Origin: Peptococcaceae bacterium BICA1-7
Lineage (GTDB): Bacteria > Bacillota > Desulfotomaculia > Desulfotomaculales > Desulfocucumaceae
Assembly: GCA_000802095.1 (NCBI GenBank)
Contig: JUEB01000026.1
Span: 1-64,000, forward strand
DNA length: 64,000 nt
Reading direction: 5' to 3'
The notes beneath the pieces were generated by a model, which was given only the letters and a program-made list of their open reading frames with translations, searched no databases and had not been told where the DNA came from. Positions 25,490 through 33,595 of this stretch are shown here, one piece after another (position 1 is the stretch's first letter; each line of letters begins with the position of its first letter). The translations under genes were made by a program, and so were the position numbers.

Positions 25490-26524
25490 TTATTGGCCTG
25501 TCTTATTTATAATCTCACCGGCCAGATCCGGTCCTGCTATCTCAATAAGTTTTTTATCGACGCTCTTTAATGCATTTTTCCACTCTTCCCTCTCCACGGG
25601 GGTCTGCACATGTATTTCAATTTTACCGGAATTGCGTAATTTTTCCATGTCACGGTTATTTATAATGCTGGCCTGCTCCATTTCCCACAGGGATACCTCT
25701 TTCATTGTCTCCTGGATAATATTCCGAACATCAGGGGGTAGCTCACTCCAAAAATCCTGGCTTGTGATCACAGAGTAGCCGAGAAAGCCATGGTTGCTTA
25801 CCGTAAGGTACGGCTGGGTTTCGTAAAACTTCTGGGAGACTATGTTTGAGGTGGTGTTCTCCTGCCCGTCAATAGCGCTGGAAGAAAGAGCCTGGTACAC
25901 CTCATTGAATTGCATTTTTACCGGTATCGCTCCCAGCCTGGAAAACTGTTCCTCTAAAATGGCGCTGTTGATCATTATGCGGAATCTTAGATCTTTGAAA
26001 TCATTCGGGTGAATGATGGGCCTTTCCCTGCTGGTAATCTGCTTAAAGCCGTTGTACCAGAAGGCCAGGGGCTGAATCCCCCCCTTTTCAAGGTCCTCGT
26101 AAAGACTGCTGCCTATTTTGCCTTCCATGGAGCGGTTTATATCAGCAAAGCTTTCAAAGGCATAGGGCATGTCAAAAATCTGCCAGCGGGGGAACATGTC
26201 CCCCAGCTTGGAGGTGGAGGGGGCAATAATTTGCACCGCCCCGCTAAGGAGAGCCTGGATTTCCTCACCGTCTCTGTACAGGGTGGAGTTGGGAAACACT
26301 TGCACCTCAACCCTGCCGCCGGTGCGATGGTTTACCAGATCGGCAAATCTTTTGGCGGCCAGTCCCTTGGGGGTGTCCTCAGATACCACGTGGGAGAATT
26401 TTATAACAATTTTTTCTTTTGGGCTTACCTGTTCCCAGTCGTTTAGCTGTTCCGTGCAGCCGGACAGTGCTGTCAGCAGGAACAGGGCCGCCAGGGCCAG
26501 CTTTAATTGCTTAAAAAGTTTCAT
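25490..26524 (-). CDS. Second TRAP transporter substrate-binding lipoprotein (DctP family)
   Basis: 344 residues. Lipoprotein signal with lipobox LSGC (Cys22). The mature sequence follows DctP: VIKFSHVVSEDTPKGLAAKRF, the arginine in DLRFRIMINS and FNEVYQALSSSAIDGQENT. It differs from the downstream dctP in the binding cleft (RIMINSAIL against RTQSGGVLD), so it may hold a different ligand. It could be a second receptor for the same permease, widening its range, or a sensor partner of the histidine kinase encoded upstream, as in DctB/DctS systems. 71 bp before dctP. Confidence 0.88.
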   Translation of the reverse strand: MKLFKQLKLALAALFLLTALSGCTEQLNDWEQVSPKEKIVIKFSHVVSEDTPKGLAAKRFADLVNHRTGGRVEVQVFPNSTLYRDGEEIQALLSGAVQIIAPSTSKLGDMFPRWQIFDMPYAFESFADINRSMEGKIGSSLYEDLEKGGIQPLAFWYNGFKQITSRERPIIHPNDFKDLRFRIMINSAILEEQFSRLGAIPVKMQFNEVYQALSSSAIDGQENTTSNIVSQKFYETQPYLTVSNHGFLGYSVITSQDFWSELPPDVRNIIQETMKEVSLWEMEQASIINNRDMEKLRNSGKIEIHVQTPVEREEWKNALKSVDKKLIEIAGPDLAGEIINKTGQ

Positions 26525-26616
26525 GTTGTTGCACCGGGAGTTTTTTGTAATTTTTTATTACTGCATTTATTCAATATATTCAGATAATACATCAAATGAA
26601 TTCTATAACTATTAAG

Positions 26617-26644
26617 GCGTATACGCAATATAATGGTTATATTG
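26617..26644. promoter_or_regulatory. Paired palindromes in the TRAP operon control region
   Basis: GCGTATACGC (26617-26626, perfect) abuts CAATATAA-TGG-TTATATTG (26626-26644, perfect 8-bp arms). They lie about 95 bp upstream of the first binding-protein gene and 20 bp past the response-regulator stop. A binding site for that CitB/DcuR-type regulator is the simplest reading, not proven. Confidence 0.45.
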
Positions 26645-26663
26645 TTATTTTTGGTCTTTTTGG

Positions 26664-27353
26664 TCACCGTATACTGTACCTTTTTAGCGGCCTGCCTACA
26701 GATCCGTATTGCTGATCCACGGTTACCCTGCCAATCTCATCAAGGTACTCAAGGTATCTCCTGGCAGTAACCCGGGCCAGTCCCAGCCCTTCGGCAACCT
26801 CCTCGGCGGACATAGCCTGGGGTGATTTGATCATGTACAGCAAAACCTGCTTCATGGTGATGCTGTTAAGTCCCTTGGGTACATCCTCTATTTCGTTATC
26901 ACTGGCAGTGTCTGAATAATGGCCGGCCTTAAGCCGGTCGATATCGGTCTGGTTAAGGGAAATTAGGGAATTGAGCTTCTGTCGCATGGTGGAGTAGCTT
27001 TCCAGGGCCATCTGGAGCCTTTTTAATTTAAAGGGCTTGACAATAAAGTCCACCGCCCCGTACCGGAAGGCCCCCTGTATGGTTTCAGCGTCATGGGCTG
27101 CTGTGACTAAAATGGCGTCTGTATTGATCATGAGCCTTCTAAGCTCCTGAAGAAGGCTTATGCCGTCCTGATCCGGAAGAAATACATCTATAAGGGCCAG
27201 GTCCGGATTAATTGATGTGGCCATTTCAATACCTTCCCGGGCGGTTCCGGCAGTACCACAGACCTGAAAGCCGGGCACGGAATTGACAAATTTGCTGTTC
27301 ACCTCAGCCACCATGGGATCATCTTCAATTATCAGCACGTTTATAGTGTTCAT
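26664..27353 (-). CDS. Response regulator, CitB/DcuR type
   Basis: 229 residues. Receiver domain 1-120 with the acidic pocket IIEDDP, phosphoacceptor Asp in LALIDVFLPD (about residue 57), the Thr/Ser of LVTAAHD and Lys of FIVKPFK. The C-terminal helix-turn-helix (SAEEVAEGLGLARVTARRYLEYL) is that of the DcuR/CitB/MalR family, which controls transport and use of C4-dicarboxylates and citrate. It lies 27 bp downstream of its sensor kinase and just before the TRAP genes, which it probably activates. ATG 27353 with AGGTGA six bases upstream. Confidence 0.93.
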   Translation of the reverse strand: MNTINVLIIEDDPMVAEVNSKFVNSVPGFQVCGTAGTAREGIEMATSINPDLALIDVFLPDQDGISLLQELRRLMINTDAILVTAAHDAETIQGAFRYGAVDFIVKPFKLKRLQMALESYSTMRQKLNSLISLNQTDIDRLKAGHYSDTASDNEIEDVPKGLNSITMKQVLLYMIKSPQAMSAEEVAEGLGLARVTARRYLEYLDEIGRVTVDQQYGSVGRPLKRYSIR

Positions 27354-27380
27354 TCGAATTCACCTGCCCTGCTTAATTGT

Positions 27381-28973
27381 CTAAAATGGAATATTTATTT
27401 CAAATACTGTTCCCCCTTCGGGAGGACATTCCACAAAAATTGACCCTCCGGCAGCCTTAACATGCTCCTTCACTATATACAGCCCCAGGCCGTGACCGGC
27501 CTCACTTTTGGTGCTGAAGCCATTCTTAAAAATACATTCCCGTATCGGCACGGGAATGCCCGGGCCGGAATCCCGGACAATAATATTAATAAGGCGGTTT
27601 CTGTCAGATATATACAGGTATATGTTTTTCTCCTCTCCGGTGCTGCTCTTCAGGGCGTGTATGGCGTTTTCCAGAAGGTTTCCCATTATTACCACCAGGG
27701 CATTGCTGTCCAGCTTACCGGGAAGCCTGGACAGCAATGAGTCCGGGTCTATAGTCATGTTGGCCCTAATCTCCCTGGCCCGGCTGTATTTACCCAGTAT
27801 CAGCCCGGCGATGCTGTTGTCTTTAATACGCCTGGTCAGGAATGTGGTTATGTTCTGCTGCTCCTCGGTGACATCAAATACGTATTCCAGGGCATCGCTG
27901 TGCTGCTTTAGCTGAATAAGCCCGGCAATGGTATGCAGCCTGTTCAGGTGCTCGTGGTTCTGCACCCGCAGAGCCTCCACGAAGGCCTTAACCCCTGTAA
28001 GCTCTTCGGCCAGGCGGTGGATTTCTGTCCTGTCCCGGAAGGTGGCTACCGCTCCCACCACCACCCCGCTTACCCTTACCGGTACACGGTTGGTTATTAT
28101 GACTACATTGTTTATCAGCCTTTCCTGGTTATACTCAGGCTCACCGGATTCCAGCACCCTGGGCAGTGAGCTGTCAGCTATCACATCGGTTATTATCCGG
28201 CCTGTATGGCTGTTATCGCCCAATCCCAGTATTCTGATGGCTGCTGCATTTAATACCGTTATTCTACACTGGCTGTCAATAGCAATAATACCTTCCCCCA
28301 GTGCTTGGAATAGGGCTATTCTCTCCTCCAAAAGAGTGGCTATTTCTTCGGGCTCCATTCTGAACATGGCTTTTTTTATTCTCCGGGCCAGGAATATTGA
28401 CCCCAAAAAGCCCAGCATCGAGCATAAAAGGAATACCAGGAACACTTCAAGGCGTATGGAATGGTATATACTGACCGGAGTTGGGGTGAGAATCCCCACC
28501 GCCACCACCCCCACCTGCCTGGTGCCGTCATCAATCTTAACGGGCACCAGCGCCCTTATGGATGGTCCCAGCACCCCCCTTGCCGGGGAGATTATTTCCT
28601 GGTCGGACAGGGCCGGGGCCAGGTCTTCTCCGGTGAAGGGCTTTCCTATGCGGTCGGCCACCGGGTGGGAATATCTTAATCCATTCATGCCCACCACCAC
28701 TATATACTCAGTTCCGGTGGCCACCCTGGTTTTTTCAGCAATTGGCTGAATTATCTTCCAGCCCTCAGGATTTTCAATGTTATCCTGTATGGGCGGCATT
28801 TGTGCCATTGTCCTGGCGATGGCCAGAGCCCTCATGCCCATTTCGTTTTCCATGGTGTCGGCTACTCTTTTTACCATGACCAGGCCGCCCACCAGTATTA
28901 CCAGAAGGACAGAAAAAAAAGACAGAATAACTATTTTAGTGCTTAATTTCAGATTATTGCCAACCTTAAACAT
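27381..28973 (-). CDS. Sensor histidine kinase, CitA/DcuS family
   Basis: About 530 residues. TM1 (about 11-32), an extracytoplasmic sCache/PASp domain (35-165) with the family pattern VATGTEYIVVVGMNGLRYSH, TM2 (about 172-195), a cytoplasmic PAS domain (LGEGIIAIDSQCRITVLN), the short phosphoacceptor helix with His in QNHEHLNRLHTIAG, and a HATPase domain with N box GNLLENAIHAL, DSGPGIP and GHGLGLYIVKEH. DcuS/CitA kinases sense C4-dicarboxylates or citrate outside the cell. The ATG at 28973 is preferred over the GTG two codons earlier. With the response regulator and TRAP genes it forms a sensing-uptake module. Confidence 0.93.
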   Translation of the reverse strand: MFKVGNNLKLSTKIVILSFFSVLLVILVGGLVMVKRVADTMENEMGMRALAIARTMAQMPPIQDNIENPEGWKIIQPIAEKTRVATGTEYIVVVGMNGLRYSHPVADRIGKPFTGEDLAPALSDQEIISPARGVLGPSIRALVPVKIDDGTRQVGVVAVGILTPTPVSIYHSIRLEVFLVFLLCSMLGFLGSIFLARRIKKAMFRMEPEEIATLLEERIALFQALGEGIIAIDSQCRITVLNAAAIRILGLGDNSHTGRIITDVIADSSLPRVLESGEPEYNQERLINNVVIITNRVPVRVSGVVVGAVATFRDRTEIHRLAEELTGVKAFVEALRVQNHEHLNRLHTIAGLIQLKQHSDALEYVFDVTEEQQNITTFLTRRIKDNSIAGLILGKYSRAREIRANMTIDPDSLLSRLPGKLDSNALVVIMGNLLENAIHALKSSTGEEKNIYLYISDRNRLINIIVRDSGPGIPVPIRECIFKNGFSTKSEAGHGLGLYIVKEHVKAAGGSIFVECPPEGGTVFEINIPF

Positions 28974-29036
28974 AACCACACCAATACTGTTTTTTTATAA
29001 AATTCTACTTTTTTGGCCAGCATCCCTCCTTTACAT

Positions 29037-29059
29037 AAAAAAACCGCCGTTAACGGCGG
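29037..29059 (-). terminator. Terminator upstream of the kinase, after the Met-gamma-lyase gene region
   Basis: CCGCCG-TTAA-CGGCGG stem (29044-29059) followed on the minus strand by TTTTTTT. It ends the transcript of the gene at 29157-30419, so the kinase at 28973 must have its own promoter in the remaining 60 bp or overlapping the hairpin. Confidence 0.8.
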
Positions 29060-29080
29060 CACGCCTCTATTTACCTTATG

Positions 29081-29135
29081 GGGCGTGCCCGATTCATTCT
29101 GAATTCTGGATTCTGGATTCTGAATTCAGACCGCA
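29081..29135 (+). repeat. ATTCTGA heptad repeat, copy
   Basis: GGGGCGTGCCCGATTCATTC followed by alternating TGAATTC/TGGATTC units and AGACCG. Its left part (GGGC-TGCCC then ATTC) matches the reverse complement of 46217-46252. Confidence 0.75.
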
Positions 29136-29156
29136 AAGAATTTCAGTATAAGTACT

Positions 29157-30419
29157 TTAAGGTAGCATTGAGGCCGCCTTTATTACCGCCAGCCTGCTGT
29201 AATAGCGGGAAAGACCTCCCTGCAGGTATACAGCGTAGGGCTCCCTTATGGGGGCGTCGGCGCTTAGCTCAAGAGATGCCCCCTGCACAAAGGTGCCTGC
29301 GGCCATTATAACTCTGTGATCATATCCCGGCATGTCCCAAGGCTCGGGAGCGGCCATTGAGTCCACCGGGGAGGCTGATTGAATCCCCCGGCAGAATTTG
29401 ATCACCCTGTCCTCAGAGCCCAGCACCACTGCCTGTATTATATCGGTTCGGGGCTCGCTGTAGTATGGTATGGCGGGGTAGCCCAGCCTTTCAAAAAACC
29501 TGGCGGCAAATATGGCCCCGTGCAGTGCCTCGGCCACAATCCTGGGGGCGATATAAAGTCCCTGATAAAGAAGTCTGATGTAACCCTGGGAGGGACCTAT
29601 TTCTGCTCCCACACCCGGGGCGGTCCACCTGTTGGCGGCCATGCGCACTAAATCCTCTTTACCGGCCAGATAGCCTCCAGAGGGCGCCAGGCCCCCGCCG
29701 GGATTTTTTATAAGGGACCCGGCTATAATATCAGCCCCGGCCTCTATGGGCTCCCTTTCTTCCACGAACTCACCATAGCAGTTATCTACAAAAATGATCA
29801 GGTCCTGCTTGCATTTCCTCAGAAAAGCAATCAATGCGGCAATCATTTCTATGCTGAAGGAGGGCCTCAGTGAATATCCCCTGGACCTTTGTATATAGAT
29901 CATCTTAGTGCTTCCGGTGATAGCTTTTTTAATGCCCTCATAGTCGGGCAGGCCGCTCTCTAAAAGCTCCACCTGCCGGTAGGAAATACCCAGGTCCTTT
30001 AGTGAGCCGGGCTCCCGGCCGCTGATGCCAATCATCTTTAACAGTGTGTCGTAGGGGGTGCCCTGCACCGACAGAAGCTCGTCACCCGGCCTTAATATTC
30101 CAAAAAGGCAGAGGGCTATGGCATGGGTGCCGCTTATAATCTGGCCCCTGACCAGAGAGGACTGGGACTTGAAAATACCGGCATACAGTTCTTCCAGCTT
30201 GTCCCTGGCCGAGTCGTTATAGCCGTAACCGGTTGAACCCTTAAGGTTATAATCGGTTACGCCCAATTCTATAAACTGGTCCAGCACCTTTTTATGGCTG
30301 GAGTATGCTTTTTTCTCAACCTCACGGCAAATACCGGCTATCTCTTTCTCCACTTCATCAGCCAGACTGTACAGCAGTCTCTCAGAAGAAATAACTAACA
30401 CCACACTTTCTATGCTCAT
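29157..30419 (-). CDS. Methionine gamma-lyase-like PLP enzyme ('aluminium resistance' family)
   Basis: About 420 residues of the Met_gamma_lyase / YnbB family of fold-type I PLP proteins. Landmarks are NLKGSTGYGYNDSARDKLEELY, SGTHAIALCLFGILRPGDEL, the PLP aspartate in IFVDNCYGEFVEE, and the Schiff-base lysine in AGSLIKNPGGGLAPSGGY. Members were named after aluminium resistance but the true reaction is not established; C-S lyase activity is a family guess. Start chosen at ATG 30419 (AGAGAG eight bases before); longer frames to 30470 overlap spoVK. It lies directly after spoVK and upstream of a terminator. Confidence 0.85.
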   Translation of the reverse strand: MSIESVVLVISSERLLYSLADEVEKEIAGICREVEKKAYSSHKKVLDQFIELGVTDYNLKGSTGYGYNDSARDKLEELYAGIFKSQSSLVRGQIISGTHAIALCLFGILRPGDELLSVQGTPYDTLLKMIGISGREPGSLKDLGISYRQVELLESGLPDYEGIKKAITGSTKMIYIQRSRGYSLRPSFSIEMIAALIAFLRKCKQDLIIFVDNCYGEFVEEREPIEAGADIIAGSLIKNPGGGLAPSGGYLAGKEDLVRMAANRWTAPGVGAEIGPSQGYIRLLYQGLYIAPRIVAEALHGAIFAARFFERLGYPAIPYYSEPRTDIIQAVVLGSEDRVIKFCRGIQSASPVDSMAAPEPWDMPGYDHRVIMAAGTFVQGASLELSADAPIREPYAVYLQGGLSRYYSRLAVIKAASMLP

Positions 30420-30454
30420 GGGCATTGCTCTCTGGTCGGAAATACACCTTCGGC

Positions 30455-31405
30455 CTACATCTCCTCCCATGCCCCGGCCATATCTTCCCTGTTTATTGTC
30501 ATTAGGTCTTCCCTGGTCAGCTCTTTTTTTTCTATCAGCCTTACCGCCTGGGTGCGCATGGACCGCTCGATAAGGTTTCTTACCAGGCGCGCATTGCCGT
30601 TATGCTGGTGTTTTTGGGCCTTCATCTCAATAATAAGCCTCAGCTCGTCCCTGGCCGGGACCGAGAGCCCATACTGCCTCTCCTTTAACATCTTGTCGGC
30701 AATATCGATCAGCTGGCCGGTGGTGTAGTCTGGAAAGGTAAGCTGAATAGGAAACCTGGACCTTAGGCCGGGGTTGGTTTCCAAAAACCAGATCATTTCG
30801 TCATTATACCCGGCCAGTATCAGTATAAAGGTGTCCCTTCCGTCCTCCATGCCCTTGCAGAGGCAGTCAATGGCCTCTTTTCCAAAATCCTTCTCCCCGC
30901 CCCTGGCCAGTGAATAGGCCTCATCAATAAACAGTATCCCTCCCTGGGCCTTCTTAATCTGCTCTTTTGTTTTCTGCGCTGTATGACCAATATATTCACC
31001 CACTATATCTGCTCTTTCGGTTTCCAGCACATGGCCTTTCTGAAGTACTCCCAATTCTTTGAAAAGCTTGCCTATTATCCTTGCCACCGTGGTTTTTCCG
31101 GTGCCTGGGTTGCCCTTGAAGATCATGTGCAGCACTGTGCTGTCCCAGATCAAGTCCTCTTTCTGTCTTTTCTTTTGGATCTCCACAAAGGCGTATATTT
31201 CCCTGACAAGAGACTTTACTTTTTCCAGCCCGATAAGAGAGTTCAGCTCGCCGAACACCTCTTCCACGCTGCCTGTCCCCTTGCGTTCAGAGGATGAGGG
31301 GCTTTTTTCAGCTGACCTGGGATGCTGACCCGGTCTTCTGCTGCCCGGAAAGAAATTCCTATCCTGGGGTGACAGGGGAGGTCTTTGACGTATGTTTACT
31401 CTCAA
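30455..31405 (-). CDS. spoVK: Stage V sporulation protein K (AAA+ ATPase, CbbX-like)
   Basis: About 316 residues from TTG 31405 (GGGAGG seven bases before). A disordered basic/Ser-rich leader of about 45 residues precedes an AAA+ domain: GLEKVKSLVREIYAF, Walker A FKGNPGTGKTTVARI, Walker B GILFIDEAYSLA, sensor 1 FILILAGYND and arginine finger NPGLRSRF. SpoVK family ATPases are needed for spore maturation in Bacillus; CbbX relatives remodel Rubisco. The Ser/Pro/Arg leader is longer than in B. subtilis SpoVK. Downstream of hfq and miaA as in many Firmicutes. Confidence 0.9.
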   Translation of the reverse strand: MRVNIRQRPPLSPQDRNFFPGSRRPGQHPRSAEKSPSSSERKGTGSVEEVFGELNSLIGLEKVKSLVREIYAFVEIQKKRQKEDLIWDSTVLHMIFKGNPGTGKTTVARIIGKLFKELGVLQKGHVLETERADIVGEYIGHTAQKTKEQIKKAQGGILFIDEAYSLARGGEKDFGKEAIDCLCKGMEDGRDTFILILAGYNDEMIWFLETNPGLRSRFPIQLTFPDYTTGQLIDIADKMLKERQYGLSVPARDELRLIIEMKAQKHQHNGNARLVRNLIERSMRTQAVRLIEKKELTREDLMTINREDMAGAWEEM

Positions 31406-31499
31406 GCCGGCACCTCCCAATAATTATATCAATTATCTATACGCGATTGCGCTGGAGTGTTTTACTCTGCCGGCCTATATTTTTTATTTTAATACATGG

Positions 31500-31532
31500 A
31501 AAAAAAAGAAAAGTCTCCCATTTAAGAGAGAC
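31500..31532 (-). terminator. Terminator of the miaA-hfq transcript
   Basis: GTCTC (31513-31517) pairs with GAGAC (31528-31532); on the minus strand it is followed by TTTTCTTTTTTTT. It lies 20 bp after the hfq stop and separates hfq from spoVK. Confidence 0.8.
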
Positions 31533-31551
31533 CCTTTCAAGTCTTGTTTTA

Positions 31552-31794
31552 TTATAAAGGCTTTACTTCGGAAAATGAGGTGTTTACCGGACGCAGTGGG
31601 CTAATTGTCGAAATGGCGTGTTTGTATACCATCATCTGCTTTCCGTCACTCTCAAGAATAACGGTAAAATTATCAAACCCTTTGACCATCCCTTTTAGCT
31701 GAAAGCCATTGACAAGAAAGATGGTTACCGGTATGTTTTCTTTTCTTACCTGATTTAAAAACGCATCCTGCAGGTTTATTTGTGTTTTAGTCAT
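31552..31794 (-). CDS. hfq: RNA chaperone Hfq
   Basis: 80 residues. Sm1 motif [22 protein letters not shown] and Sm2 motif YKHAIST, both complete, with the QDAFLN N-terminal helix that binds U-rich RNA ends. It forms hexameric rings that pair small RNAs with mRNAs. The C-tail after PLRP is short, as in Gram-positives. ATG at 31794, GGAGGG upstream; 26 bp after miaA, the standard neighbour in Firmicutes and Proteobacteria. Confidence 0.96.
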   Translation of the reverse strand: MTKTQINLQDAFLNQVRKENIPVTIFLVNGFQLKGMVKGFDNFTVILESDGKQMMVYKHAISTISPLRPVNTSFSEVKPL

Positions 31795-31820
31795 CGGGGT
31801 CCCTCCGTTGGTATTTTTTT

Positions 31821-32810
31821 CTACTTTAATTCATTCGACGCAGGTTTGAATACTCCTTCTACCTCAGAGGTAATTTCTGCCGCAACATCTGAGGGCTCCC
31901 TGCCATTAACGTCAATCCACCTTATGCGGTGATCCCTTCTAAACCAGGTAAGCTGTCTTTTGGCGAAGTTCCTGGTTCTTTTTTTAAGGAGCTCTACTGC
32001 CTCTTCCAGTGTAATAATTCCACTAAGATAAAGTATTATTTCTTTATAGCCCAGCCCCTGCATGGATGTGAGCTTTTCAGAATAGCCCCTTTCCAGGAGG
32101 CCTCTGACCTCATCCACCAGGCCGTGATCAATCATTCTGTCAACTCGTTTTTCTATCCGGGCATATAATTCCACTCTATCCATTACCAGGCCGAATATCA
32201 TTAGCCCCTCACGGTCCTGGCAGCGACTGCCGGAACTGGCTGAGATGGTCTGTCCGGTTAAGTAATACACCTCCAGGGCGCGAATTACCCTTTTAACGTC
32301 ATTTGCGTGAAGGCGGGACGCTGTTTGGGGGTCAATCTGACCAAGTCTTTCATGAAGAGCGTTCCTCCCTATGGCCTCACACTCTTTTTGCAGCCTCAGG
32401 CGCAACTCAGGATCCATGCCGGCCTCACTGAAGCTGTAGCCGTCCACTACTGCTTTCACATAAAGCCCTGTTCCTCCCACCAGAAGGGGCAGTTTCCGCC
32501 TTTTCAATATGTCTTCCCAGATATCATCCACCTGTTTGCTGTAGATGGCCACATTATATTCTTCATCAGGGTCAGCCACATCTATCATGTGATGGGCAAC
32601 TCCGCCCCTCTCATCTATAGTGGGCTTGGCGGTGCCGATGTCCATGTGCCGGTATACCAGCATAGAGTCCGCCGATATAATCTCGGCCCCGAGCTTTTGG
32701 GCCGCTATTACCGATACATCTGTTTTTCCGGTGGCGGTGGGACCTACAATGGCCAGGAGAGGGGCTGCCTTATCAGAGCAGGGGTTTATATCTACCACCC
32801 CCTTTCTCAA
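31821..32810 (-). CDS. miaA: tRNA dimethylallyltransferase MiaA
   Basis: Up to 329 residues. P-loop [16 protein letters not shown] (about 23-38), [49 protein letters not shown] and [12 protein letters not shown] near the C-terminus. It adds the dimethylallyl group to A37 of tRNAs reading U-initial codons; MiaB, encoded at 41751-43115, then adds the methylthio group. The start is uncertain: TTG at 32810 has a weak site and overlaps the methyltransferase gene by 38 bp; GTG 32798 is another option. Family alignments begin about residue 18. Confidence 0.94.
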   Translation of the reverse strand: MRKGVVDINPCSDKAAPLLAIVGPTATGKTDVSVIAAQKLGAEIISADSMLVYRHMDIGTAKPTIDERGGVAHHMIDVADPDEEYNVAIYSKQVDDIWEDILKRRKLPLLVGGTGLYVKAVVDGYSFSEAGMDPELRLRLQKECEAIGRNALHERLGQIDPQTASRLHANDVKRVIRALEVYYLTGQTISASSGSRCQDREGLMIFGLVMDRVELYARIEKRVDRMIDHGLVDEVRGLLERGYSEKLTSMQGLGYKEIILYLSGIITLEEAVELLKKRTRNFAKRQLTWFRRDHRIRWIDVNGREPSDVAAEITSEVEGVFKPASNELK

Positions 32811-33588
32811 CTACACCATATGCCACAGGGGAGTATTTACCGCCTGTTATTCTGTTAAAGCCCAGGCGGGTAAGCTCCGGGCCGTTTCTCAGTTCCTTGA
32901 CCACCACCCGGCGCCTGGCAACCCTCAGCGCCTCCTCTATGGCCTCCGGTGAAAGAGGGGATTTGTCCGTAAGAGGCCTCATTGCGTCTATGGCGCTGGA
33001 TTTATGGCCGGGAATCCTGAACATGGGATCGAAATATACAATGTCCACCGACTGATCAGGCTGGTTTTTTAAAAAGTGGTTGTAGTCGTCACATATTACC
33101 TTGATTCTGCGCATGGCCCCTTTGAGTCCCTGGCTGATACCACCACTATAACTGGCCAGGCCCTCCCTTACGATGAGGCTTAAAACAGGAGAGCGCTCTA
33201 TACCGATCACTTTTCCGGCGCTATTCGCAAAAGATGTCACTATGGCATCTGATCCCAGCCCCAGGGTACAGTCAAGCACCGTGCACCCGGGAATAAGATC
33301 CAGAGCTTTAATCATTTGGTCAGTTTTCCCATTCAGTATTTCATTTATACGCAGTTTGGCCATGCCGGGATGGAAAAAAAATTCTCCCCCCGGATAGCTG
33401 TATGTTATTTTTTCCCTGCTGACAATTACAATTCCCTTCAGGGAGTGTTTTTCGATCAGCTTTCCGATGCCGGTATTATTCCTTGGGCAAAGTGGTAAAT
33501 TGAGTGTACGGCTTATTTCCCCGGCCTTTTTGCATTCTTCGGCGCTTTCCGCCAGAGTTGTGGTTACTGCTATCATTTTTAGTTTCAC
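32773..33588 (-). CDS. Class I SAM-dependent methyltransferase, RsmJ-like
   Basis: 271 residues. The N-terminal third (1-95) is a small alpha/beta domain; the methyltransferase fold follows with SAM motif VLDCTLGLGSDAIVTS (about 104-119), VIGIERSP as acidic strand-2 end, and VDIVYFDPMF as the motif IV catalytic loop. The family (SAM_MT, RsmJ/YhiQ) includes the 16S rRNA m2G1516 methyltransferase; members between mutL and miaA are common in Clostridia. Its exact RNA target here is not known. 8 bp after mutL, overlapping miaA. Confidence 0.83.
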   Translation of the reverse strand: MKLKMIAVTTTLAESAEECKKAGEISRTLNLPLCPRNNTGIGKLIEKHSLKGIVIVSREKITYSYPGGEFFFHPGMAKLRINEILNGKTDQMIKALDLIPGCTVLDCTLGLGSDAIVTSFANSAGKVIGIERSPVLSLIVREGLASYSGGISQGLKGAMRRIKVICDDYNHFLKNQPDQSVDIVYFDPMFRIPGHKSSAIDAMRPLTDKSPLSPEAIEEALRVARRRVVVKELRNGPELTRLGFNRITGGKYSPVAYGVVEKGGGRYKPLL

Positions 33589-33595
33589 CAGCTGT

